The position numbers were made by a program, and so were the translations under genes. This document shows, piece after piece, positions 1-6,258 of a DNA stretch of 9,221 bases. The notes beneath the pieces were generated by a model that saw only the letters and a list, made by a program, of their open reading frames with translations, was not told the origin of the DNA and searched no databases. The DNA is from Nitrosotalea sp. Its GTDB lineage: Archaea; Halobacteriota; Syntropharchaeia; Alkanophagales; Methanospirareceae. The first letter of the stretch is position 1. Every line of letters begins with the position of its first letter. The stretch covers positions 1 to 9,221 of the forward strand of contig DYFG01000061.1 in the NCBI GenBank assembly GCA_020725315.1, given 5' to 3'.

Positions 1-1
1 G

Positions 2-1213
2 GAGAGTAAGGAGAAGGCATTGTTACTAGCGGAACATAACACGCTGCTTCTGGAGAAGGAGGTGAAGAAGGTAAAAGAGCGCATACGAGCGGGCTATTTG
101 CGGGAGTACGTAGAGATGAAGGTAAGATCATCACCTTTTTTAACCGCGGTGTTAAGAATTCTGGATCTCGATGAGGAAGATTTTTATGAGAAAAGAACGC
201 CGGTTGCTCGGAACAACTGTATGATGGCAAATACGATGGAATCGCTCAGGAGGATAGAAGTGAAAAGGTTTGCGAGCCGCGTTCTGGAACGATATGATGC
301 TCCGGTTAGGAAAATTTTGCTGCTCCTGCCCTGTTCTGCACGGAAGCCGTATTCTCTATCACCATCTCACACAAAGTTCATAGAAGCAATTGACCGTTAT
401 AGGGGATATATTCATGAACTCATCCTGACGTCTCCGCTTGGTGTTGTGCCGCGAGAACTGGAAGTCATGTATCCCGCTGCGTCCTACGATATTCCGGTAA
501 CCGGATACTGGGATGCGGAGGAGCGAGCATGGGTATCTTCATGCTTGCGTGCATATCTTGAGCGGAACGTGGGAAAGTACGAACAGCTCGTTGCACATCT
601 GAGCGGCATGTATAAAGAGATCTGTTCACATGTTGCAGGCGATCTGGGTGTAGAAGTCGTGTATACCTGTGAAGAAGGGGAGGAGGTAACTTCAAAAGAT
701 GCTCTTAACAGGCTGAAAGAGAGAATAGAAGCGCTATGTGGCGACGAAAAGCAAATGCCTGGGTTTGAGCAGAAAGCGAGCATGCTCAAGGCAATGGCTG
801 ATTACCAGTTTGGCATCGGTGCTGGAAACGAGCTTGTGTCGAGAAAAGAAGGAGAAGTAATAAAAATAACCGGGAAGTTTCCGGTTTATAAACTCAGCTT
901 GAATGGCGAAGTGCTTGCGAGAGTTGTGCCTGAATACGGGCTTTTAGCGCTTACCGTGAAGGGAGCTCGTAGAATCCAACATTCTCTTGCTTCGTACACG
1001 GTACACATAGACGATTTTCTTCCCAAAGGATCGATATTGGCACCGGGCGTTGTAAACGCAAGCGAACACATACGGGTGAATGACGAGGTCATGTTTATTG
1101 GATCGAAAGCATTTGGCGTGGGACGAGCTCGAATGGGCGGCTGGGAGATGATGGAATCACGGAAGGGTGTTGCGGTGGATGTGCGGGAGGTGGCGGAAAT
1201 TGAACCGGATTGA
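2..1213 (+). CDS. arcS: Archaeosine synthase ArcS, C-terminal part (cut by left window edge)
   Basis: ArcS acts on preQ0 at position 15 of archaeal tRNA. It attaches lysine to the nitrile, and a radical SAM partner (RaSEA) then releases archaeosine. The reading frame is open from base 2 with no stop, so the gene starts upstream; the TTG at 20 is not a real start. About 403 residues remain. The family signature PCSARKPYSLSPSH (PC-x3-KPY-x2-S-x2-H) is at nt 329-370, and a PUA RNA-binding domain fills roughly nt 925-1205. The piece before the signature, beginning with a HN-containing segment and a basic helix, fits the junction after the N-terminal TGT-like domain, which lies outside the window. 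The downstream helicase overlaps its last 14 nt, so the two are probably co-transcribed. The motif and PUA domain are seen directly; the reaction is known for the family. Identification is firm. Confidence 0.93.
   Translation, partial: ESKEKALLLAEHNTLLLEKEVKKVKERIRAGYLREYVEMKVRSSPFLTAVLRILDLDEEDFYEKRTPVARNNCMMANTMESLRRIEVKRFASRVLERYDAPVRKILLLLPCSARKPYSLSPSHTKFIEAIDRYRGYIHELILTSPLGVVPRELEVMYPAASYDIPVTGYWDAEERAWVSSCLRAYLERNVGKYEQLVAHLSGMYKEICSHVAGDLGVEVVYTCEEGEEVTSKDALNRLKERIEALCGDEKQMPGFEQKASMLKAMADYQFGIGAGNELVSRKEGEVIKITGKFPVYKLSLNGEVLARVVPEYGLLALTVKGARRIQHSLASYTVHIDDFLPKGSILAPGVVNASEHIRVNDEVMFIGSKAFGVGRARMGGWEMMESRKGVAVDVREVAEIEPD
1186..1193 (+). promoter_or_regulatory. Shine-Dalgarno site that decides the helicase start
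   Basis: GGAGGTGG lies 6 nt before TTG at 1200, inside the end of arcS. It is a near-perfect match to the archaeal anti-SD. It favours TTG 1200 over the in-frame GTG 1167, TTG 1170 or ATG 1179, which lie upstream of or at the site and have no such sequence before them. This suggests translational coupling of arcS and the helicase. Confidence 0.7.
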
Positions 1214-4200
1214 TGAATTGGATGTATATCTAAGACTGAAGGATTTGGAGTTAGAACATCCATACACTGATGAAATTTCCCTGCGTAATGGGAGGTTCAA
1301 TCCTTCAGAGGAGGCATATACTTTCGATATAGATTTGAGCGATTATAAGAAATTAGAGAAGATACGTGGAGGATATAGCTTCAAACTTAGAAATAAGGAA
1401 TATCAATGCAATATTCTTGATTTGACAAGCAAGCGAGTAAAACTGGGGATAAGGGATTTACGTGAGGAGCGTATTGAAGCTGGGGCAATCAGTGTGGACA
1501 TGCGGAATATTGTAAAAAGGGAAAAATGGGGGTTGGATCAGCTAAGGGAGGAGAGACATTCCCTTAAAAGACTTATATTATTTGGGGCGGACATAATTTC
1601 GGGCGGTGTCCGGATGGAAGGATGCGAATTTGAGAACGAAAGTTTAAACGCAGAGCAAAAACGTGCTGTGGAATATGCGGTAGGTGTAAGAGATGTTTAT
1701 CTTATCTGGGGTCCGCCGGGCACAGGGAAGACGTCAATCGTCCCGGAAATCGTGAGTAATTATATCAGATTACATGAGGGTAGCAATCCCAAGATATTAG
1801 TATGTAGTTACACGAATAGGGCGGTGGATAACGTTGTAGTGAAGTTATTTAGGAGGTTTAGCATCGTCAGATTTGGCGACTCTACGCTTACAGAAGAATA
1901 CAAAGATGCGCTCTTTGATGAACTACTTAAAAAGAAGCGAAGAGAGGTAGAAAAAGAGTTAGGTGGGTTTGAGGAGAGAATAAACCAATTACTCCGGGAA
2001 CAGGAGAAGATTAAAAAAGAACGTATGTTAAAGAGCAAAGAAGCGGAAAAAGTTGAAAAAGACAAAGAAGTTATCAAAAGCGAAATTGAAACATTAAACA
2101 CTGAAATATTACAGATTAAAAAACTGATAACCGAACGAGAACATTCTTTACTCAAAACCAATCTCAAAAAGGAGATAGACAAACTTAACGAAGAACTGTG
2201 GGATTACGAAGTAAAACTTAAAGATTTCCAAGAAAGAGGGAGAAAAATTAACAGAGAGATAGAAGAGATAGAAATTGAAATTCGGAGGTTAAATGGGGAT
2301 GTATCAGGCATTCGTGAACAGTTGAATGGGTTGAAGAAAAGCGAGACTGACATAGCCAATATTATACACATAGTAAATTATTATCTGGAAAACGCCAAAA
2401 GGAATAAAATCGCGGTTTTTTGGAATAAATGGGTATTCAAGCGCAAAAATCGGTTATATAGGCAATATGAAAAGGAGATAACGGAATTGCAGCTAGGAAA
2501 AAGAAATGGCAATGAACTGGAGAAAATACAACAAGAAAAAATGGGAGAGCAGAAAAAGGAACAAGAGAAAATAGCAAGACTTCAAAATGAACTAAACGAA
2601 GGTGAACTCAAACTAGGAGAAGGAGAAAAGGAATTGACACGTAAAAAGGATGAATTAAGTTCTATTGAAGAAAGCCTTGTGAGTTTGTTAGAAAATAGAG
2701 AGACGGGAGAGAAGAAGATTGAGAAATTAAAAAGCGGTCTTGATTCACTTGATCTGGGTGAATTAGAATATGATGGAGCTGCGTTAAGAAGAAAAGATCC
2801 AGAATTACGTGAGTTATACGATGCTTTAAGCAAAAAACAGAGCGATAGAGAGCAAAAAGAAGCTTATTTAGAAGGAATAGTACAGAAACGCAGTTTTTTT
2901 ATCGGCATAATTGAAAAACTGGAGAATTCAATCAAGGAAATAATTAACAGAATCAAGGTTATGGAGAAGGAAATGCAGCAAGAAATGGAGGAGAAAATAG
3001 AAAAAGCAAGGTTAGCTATTCTCAACGAGAATCAGATTATCGCAACAACGAATCTAAGAGCATACGACAAGCTATTTGATAATATTGGGTTTAACCTTGT
3101 TATAATGGATGAAGCAGGGTCTATCGATTTGCCAGGTGCTGTAATTCCTTTTTTGCGAGGCAAGAAGTCCATATTACTCGGAGACCCTAACCAACTTCCG
3201 CCTATCTTAGCGGAAAGGATACCTAAAATTGAAAGCTTCATTGAGGAACATCCAGAAGTTAGGCAGAGCATTTTTGAAAAGCTCTTCAAAGATAACTACG
3301 GTGAAAATCGAGTAATTATGCTCAGATCTCAGTACAGAATGAAAAGGGAAATAGCAGATTTTGTGAGTACATTTTATAACACGCCTTTAAATACGCCGAT
3401 AGAAGTTGAAGAAAAGTTAGAAGCATACGGAGATGACGTTATAAGTAGCCACTACTCGATGATATGCTTTTGGAGGAGATTCTGGACTAGCTATAGAAGG
3501 CGTTCAGCATTTTCCATCGGTGAAATAAGGTTTGTCAAAAACATAATTGAAAGATTCAGGGAGAGATATGGCGATGGAATCTTGGAGGAGATCGCGATAA
3601 TATCACCCTATAGGGCTCAAGCAGACATGATAGCGGAAGAGATACCAAATGTCGAATGTGCAACTGTCCATACATTTCAGGGACGAGAAAAAAGTATCGT
3701 TATTTTTGCAACTGCTAAATATTGGAGTAGAAGCGGTGAGTTTGGATATTTGTTAGGGGATAGAAGAGGCAGAAATCTTCTGAATGTTGCGATTTCGAGA
3801 GCGAAGGAGAAATTTATAATCGTAGGGAGCAAAGAGCTTTTTGAAGGAGTAGAAATATACAGAAGGCTTTATGAGCATATCGGGAGAGTAGGTTATGTAG
3901 CACCGGAGCACATTAAGAGTTACGACTTTGAGAATCGATGTGAGGTATGCGGAAGTACTATTGAGGATAGGTATAGGCTTTGTAAAGATTGCATTGTATT
4001 GGACAGCTTGAGAAATTTTTTGGAGGAGAGACCTCGGACATGGAGAGCAGCGGATGGAGACCTTTTGCGGTCTTCCGACGAGGTTAGGATTGATGATTGG
4101 TTTCATAGGAATGAAATAGAGCATGAAGTTGAAAGAAGAGTCCAAAGAGTCGATAGATTGATGTATTGTGATTGGTTCTTACCGAGAGGGGGAATATATG

Positions 4201-4358
4201 TGGAATACTGGGGCTTGACGGAGGAAGACTGGTATAGAGAGGCAAAAAGAGTAAAACAGAGGTTATACAGGCAACATGAACTGAAATTGATAAGCATAGA
4301 GCGAGAGGATATGAGAAATTTAGATGAGGTGCTTCGGCATAGGTTTAGAGATGATTGA
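1200..4358 (+). CDS. Upf1/Dna2-like SF1 helicase with long coiled-coil insertion, zinc knuckle and C-terminal nuclease domain
   Basis: A 1052-residue protein (from TTG 1200) with a full set of SF1 helicase motifs: Walker A GPPGTGKT (171-178), motif Ia CSYTNRAVDN (202-211), DEAG box (637-640), GDPNQLPP (661-668), QYRM (711-714), TVHTFQGRE (822-830) and NVAISRAK (862-869). This order and the QYRM and FQG motifs place it near Upf1/Dna2/SMUBP2. Between motifs Ia and II sits a Lys/Glu-rich coiled coil, about 240-610. It is broken near its middle (395-425) by an aromatic stretch with FWNKW, as in a folded-back hairpin. After the helicase come four cysteines (914, 917, 928, 931; CxxC-x10-CxxC) and a domain of about 90 residues with E976/E978, D991 in CDWFLP, E1002 in YVEYWG and K1016/K1019. 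That is the pattern of PD-(D/E)XK (Vsr-like) nucleases. The substrate (DNA or RNA) is not visible. It overlaps arcS by 14 nt. Motifs are seen; nuclease activity and any role in repair or defence are inferred. Confidence 0.9.
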   Translation: MNRIDELDVYLRLKDLELEHPYTDEISLRNGRFNPSEEAYTFDIDLSDYKKLEKIRGGYSFKLRNKEYQCNILDLTSKRVKLGIRDLREERIEAGAISVDMRNIVKREKWGLDQLREERHSLKRLILFGADIISGGVRMEGCEFENESLNAEQKRAVEYAVGVRDVYLIWGPPGTGKTSIVPEIVSNYIRLHEGSNPKILVCSYTNRAVDNVVVKLFRRFSIVRFGDSTLTEEYKDALFDELLKKKRREVEKELGGFEERINQLLREQEKIKKERMLKSKEAEKVEKDKEVIKSEIETLNTEILQIKKLITEREHSLLKTNLKKEIDKLNEELWDYEVKLKDFQERGRKINREIEEIEIEIRRLNGDVSGIREQLNGLKKSETDIANIIHIVNYYLENAKRNKIAVFWNKWVFKRKNRLYRQYEKEITELQLGKRNGNELEKIQQEKMGEQKKEQEKIARLQNELNEGELKLGEGEKELTRKKDELSSIEESLVSLLENRETGEKKIEKLKSGLDSLDLGELEYDGAALRRKDPELRELYDALSKKQSDREQKEAYLEGIVQKRSFFIGIIEKLENSIKEIINRIKVMEKEMQQEMEEKIEKARLAILNENQIIATTNLRAYDKLFDNIGFNLVIMDEAGSIDLPGAVIPFLRGKKSILLGDPNQLPPILAERIPKIESFIEEHPEVRQSIFEKLFKDNYGENRVIMLRSQYRMKREIADFVSTFYNTPLNTPIEVEEKLEAYGDDVISSHYSMICFWRRFWTSYRRRSAFSIGEIRFVKNIIERFRERYGDGILEEIAIISPYRAQADMIAEEIPNVECATVHTFQGREKSIVIFATAKYWSRSGEFGYLLGDRRGRNLLNVAISRAKEKFIIVGSKELFEGVEIYRRLYEHIGRVGYVAPEHIKSYDFENRCEVCGSTIEDRYRLCKDCIVLDSLRNFLEERPRTWRAADGDLLRSSDEVRIDDWFHRNEIEHEVERRVQRVDRLMYCDWFLPRGGIYVEYWGLTEEDWYREAKRVKQRLYRQHELKLISIEREDMRNLDEVLRHRFRDD

Positions 4359-4416
4359 TGAATCAATAAGAGGCGTGTTTCTGATGAGAGAAGTGGAGGA
4401 AATTGAGCGTGTTTGA
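4351..4416 (+). pseudogene. 21-codon remnant resembling the 3' end of arcS (PUA tail)
   Basis: A short frame from ATG 4351 to TGA 4414-4416 reads like the last residues of the arcS product. Both contain ES-x-(K/R)-GV, then REV-x-EIE two residues before the stop, with one residue gapped between. The DNA is also alike, e.g. GAAGTGGAGGAAATTGA here against GAGGTGGCGGAAATTGA near 1187-1203. It overlaps the helicase stop. It is too short for a working gene. I read it as the displaced or duplicated 3' end of arcS or of another PUA protein. Chance similarity cannot be excluded over 21 codons. Confidence 0.45.
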
Positions 4417-4419
4417 TGA

Positions 4420-4430
4420 AAAATATAAAA
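4420..4430 (+). promoter_or_regulatory. TATA-like box for the small gene at 4463
   Basis: TATAAAA at 4424-4430, preceded by an A-rich, BRE-like stretch (GAAAAA), lies about 35 nt before the ATG at 4463. That spacing gives a short-leader transcript. No ribosome binding site is at the expected distance before the ATG. Assigned from pattern and spacing only. Confidence 0.45.
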
Positions 4431-4454
4431 TATCAGGAGATATTACCTGATATT
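4429..4454. promoter_or_regulatory. Perfect 9-bp palindrome over the putative promoter (possible operator)
   Basis: AATATCAGG (4429-4437) and CCTGATATT (4446-4454) are exact inverted repeats separated by 8 nt. They lie between the TATA-like box and the ATG at 4463, where a bound dimeric repressor would block transcription start. It could instead act as an RNA hairpin ending transcription from the helicase, but no T-run follows. The operator reading is inference. Confidence 0.5.
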
Positions 4455-4462
4455 ATAGCGTC

Positions 4463-4816
4463 ATGGCAGAAAAAAGGGAAGAGAGAGGGGTCTCAGAGAT
4501 ATTTTTGAAGACGGTGGACAACTTTTATAAAGAAAGTGAGACGATCTTTAAGGAATTTGATGCAATACGCGAGGACTATTTGAAGGGTGAGGATATTATG
4601 GATGCGTTACGAGAGTTTGGACTCAAAAGGGCGAGTATTTTTACGCTGATTGATGCCATCTTTCATAAAGAGGTGGACCTTGCAGACAAGCTTGACAAAG
4701 CGGAGATAGCGAAAGAAAAGAGGGACAAGATAATCGAGTTTAAGAATCGGTTTGCTGATATATCAGATGAGATAAACTTATATGTTATTAGGGAGTTAGG
4801 CCTAGACAAGAGGTAA
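4463..4816 (+). CDS. Small charged helical protein of unknown function
   Basis: A 117-residue protein that I do not recognise. It is rich in Lys, Glu and Asp and looks almost wholly alpha-helical, with heptad-like spacing of Leu, Ile and Phe. It has no cysteines, signal peptide or membrane segment, so it is probably a soluble cytoplasmic protein, perhaps a four-helix bundle. ATG 4463 is the first start in the frame. It sits about 35 nt after a TATA-like box and 9 nt after the palindrome, so the gene seems to have its own promoter rather than depending on the helicase 104 nt upstream. It ends 14 nt before the convergent coaE stop. The plausible composition, start and promoter support a real gene; the function is open. 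Confidence 0.7.
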   Translation: MAEKREERGVSEIFLKTVDNFYKESETIFKEFDAIREDYLKGEDIMDALREFGLKRASIFTLIDAIFHKEVDLADKLDKAEIAKEKRDKIIEFKNRFADISDEINLYVIRELGLDKR

Positions 4817-4830
4817 CGGGTTCGTGTCTA

Positions 4831-5433
4831 TTAAGAAGAGAGTGCCGCGAATATATCTCTCACCTGGTTCTCAGTCTCTTCCCGCGTGCCTTCATTGTTT
4901 ATGACAAAATCAGCGAATCTCAGCTTCTCCACCAGAGGCATCTGTAATTCAATCAATTTCTTCGCCTCATCCCTCGTTATCCCGTCTCGTTCCATCACCC
5001 TTTTGAGCTGCGTCTCCTCGCTGGCATAGACAACGATAATTTTATCGAATTCTTCCTGGATTCCCGTCTCTATCAACAGCGGGACATCAATAACAACGAG
5101 CACATTTGGCTCTAATTCTATCCTCTTTATCGCTTCTATCCGCTCTATGCACTTCCTTTTTACTTCCGGGTGTATAATCTTCTCTAAAACGGTGAGTTTT
5201 TCAGAATCGCTGAATACAATAGCCCGCAGCTTCCTCCGGTCTATCGCTAAATCTTTCTTCACGATACCGTTACCGAAGAAACGCACGATCTCCCACCACG
5301 CCTTTGAACAGGGTATGACAACCTCTCTGCTGAGCAGATCGCAGTCTATAGCGTAAGCGCCAAGGTTCATGAATTGCCGTAGCACGAGGCTCTTGCCACT
5401 TGCCACTCCTCCTGTTATGCCCATGACTCGCAT
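4831..5433 (-). CDS. coaE: Dephospho-CoA kinase, bacterial CoaE type
   Basis: Catalyses the last step of CoA synthesis, ATP-dependent phosphorylation of the 3'-OH of dephospho-CoA, in the cytoplasm. The 200-residue length is normal for CoaE. Visible marks are P-loop GGVASGKS (8-15), the substrate-site Asp pair as DCD (30-32; usually DAD) with R36, RRKLR (66-70), IHPE (87-90), DVPLL (116-120), ERD (148-150) and the ADFVINN end motif (174-180). ATG 5431-5433 gives the usual CoaE N-terminus; Met4 is an alternative and would fit a leaderless transcript from the TATA-like box just upstream. Archaea are known to use an unrelated GTP-dependent enzyme (PF04019) for this step, so a CoaE gene beside archaeal genes suggests past transfer from bacteria. 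Identification is firm, the transfer inferred. Confidence 0.93.
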   Translation of the reverse strand: MRVMGITGGVASGKSLVLRQFMNLGAYAIDCDLLSREVVIPCSKAWWEIVRFFGNGIVKKDLAIDRRKLRAIVFSDSEKLTVLEKIIHPEVKRKCIERIEAIKRIELEPNVLVVIDVPLLIETGIQEEFDKIIVVYASEETQLKRVMERDGITRDEAKKLIELQMPLVEKLRFADFVINNEGTREETENQVRDIFAALSS

Positions 5434-5436
5434 AAG

Positions 5437-5447
5437 TACTTTTTAAA
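5437..5447 (-). promoter_or_regulatory. Possible TATA-like box of coaE
   Basis: Read on the minus strand this is ATTTAAAAAGT, just upstream of the coaE ATG. The distance to Met1 is short for a standard transcript, but fits a leaderless message starting near Met4. Weak evidence, from pattern only. Confidence 0.3.
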
Positions 5448-5467
5448 TGTTTGGTTATGTTTGGTTA
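5448..5467. repeat. Tandem direct repeat, 2 x 10 bp
   Basis: TGTTTGGTTA occurs twice in a row with no change (5448-5457, 5458-5467). The second unit covers the stop codon of the mfnF remnant, and the first abuts the coaE promoter region. It could be a slippage product or a paired regulator site. Confidence 0.6.
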
Positions 5468-5761
5468 AAAACTTCTTTCCAACAACTTCGCCACGGCATA
5501 AGCAGGAAATACCGCCGATATCCCCTTACCATAGATGGTGGAAAGCGATACGAACCCCATATTTAATGAATCAGCCGCTTCTTTCACGATGAAATCACCT
5601 ATACCTGCTGATACCACTGTTTTCAACCCATATTTCTCTTTTATTCTTTTTATGTATAAAACACCTTCTTTTTTCGTGTTAAAGCAACCGCATATCTCAC
5701 CCGTCATCACCGCCCCCGCTGCTTCTATCCCTTCCATTTCTGCCTCCAATTCTCTTCTCAC
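5465..5761 (-). pseudogene. Truncated, internally deleted copy of mfnF
   Basis: A 98-codon frame that matches the intact mfnF of this window (7070-8083) in two blocks. Its first part corresponds to about residues 39-76 of the intact protein, including AGAVMTGE and GVLYIK. It then jumps to about residues 278-337, including KEKYGL, VSAGIGDFIV and the AVFPAYAVAKLLERS end. About 200 residues are missing with the frame kept. The N-terminus is missing too: homology runs back to a TAG stop (5768-5770), and the only start is a GTG at 5759-5761. Both phosphate-binding motifs of the ASKHA fold are gone, so it cannot work as MfnF. The last 60 residues match the intact copy at roughly four in five positions, so it is not a very recent copy. 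Most likely a decaying duplicate. Confidence 0.85.
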
Positions 5762-5767
5762 CTCTGA

Positions 5768-5947
5768 CTAGAGACGGGATGCGTTGCCGGAATTTATGGA
5801 GTAGCAGTTACTCCAGACCTGAATTATTGGAACTGCTCGAGGCATCGGGAAATCATAGGAAAGTATCCTCAGCCGATAAAAGAAGTTTTGAGGAAGCACG
5901 AAGTTATGAATCCGTTCGAGACCTGCTGTAAATATTTGAAGTGGTGA
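5768..5947 (+). pseudogene. Start-less copy 1 of an unrecognised Cys-rich small protein (ends NPFETCCKYLKW)
   Basis: A 59-codon frame bounded by TGA at 5765-5767 and ending at TGA 5945-5947. It has no ATG, GTG or TTG in its first two thirds, so its 5' end is missing. It contains C-x2-H (NCSRH), then YPQPIKEVL and the terminal NPFETCCKYLKW. The same two motifs end the next ORF (copy 2). In the 22 codons of these blocks the copies differ at 13 bases, of which 9 are silent, so this was once a translated, selected frame. An overlapping ATG-started frame (5779-5931) is a shadow. The C-x2-H and CC residues could bind metal, which is only a guess. I do not recognise the family. The frame begins exactly where the mfnF remnant breaks off. 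Confidence 0.6.
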
Positions 5948-6220
5948 ATGTGGGTGTAATAGATAAGGTAAGACAAGAAATAAACAAGAAGAGGTGGGAG
6001 AGGTGGAGAGCGAATCAGAAGACCAAAAGGGAGAAGAGTTATTGTTATAGTTGGAGTAATTGGAGTGATGTGCCCTGGACATGTGCATCAGATTATGCTA
6101 GCATTCCCGAAGGTTGGTGTATACCCACAGCCGATAAGAGAGGTTCTGCTGTGGGATAACATTATGCAGCAAAAACCAGTTAATCCGTTTGGGACGTGCT
6201 GCAGACATCTGAAATGGTGA
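5944..6220 (+). pseudogene. Frameshifted copy 2 of the Cys-rich small protein (ends NPFGTCCRHLKW)
   Basis: GTG at 5944 overlaps the stop of copy 1 as GTGA, a usual coupled arrangement. It opens a frame with a basic helical N-terminus (KVRQEINKKRWERW). About 30 codons in, the meaningful frame moves to the one ending at TGA 6218-6220. Removing one A from the AAAA at 6025-6028 joins them without a stop into about 91 residues: basic N-terminus, short hydrophobic run VIVIVGVIGVM, C-x2-H (CPGH), YPQPIREVL, and NPFGTCCRHLKW. Without the frame change, ATG 6068 would give only 50 residues. The hydrophobic run after a basic cluster could be a membrane anchor. It is either a single-base indel pseudogene, a sequencing error in a homopolymer, or programmed frameshifting. 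Function unknown. Confidence 0.5.
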
Positions 6221-6258
6221 TGTAAACGAAGTGAAATTAAAGATTTCAACTTATTTCT

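Noticed and set aside
1167..1199. In-frame GTG 1167 (or ATG 1179) as helicase start
   Set aside because: The strong GGAGGTGG site at 1186-1193 lies after or at these codons and at good distance from TTG 1200, and the extra residues are an odd Arg/Trp-rich stretch coded by arcS sequence.
1808..2833. Long antisense frames opposite the helicase coiled coil
   Set aside because: They are Ser/Leu/Phe-rich mirror images of Lys/Glu-rich codons, with no start context or motifs.
5779..5931. ATG-started 50-codon frame overlapping Cys-rich copy 1
   Set aside because: The silent-change pattern against copy 2 supports the other frame, and this one has no counterpart in copy 2.
6041..6159. Downstream half of the frame running from 5941 to 6159
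   Set aside because: After about 6030 it is Ser/Trp/Cys-rich and unlike a protein, while the neighbouring frame carries the conserved motifs.
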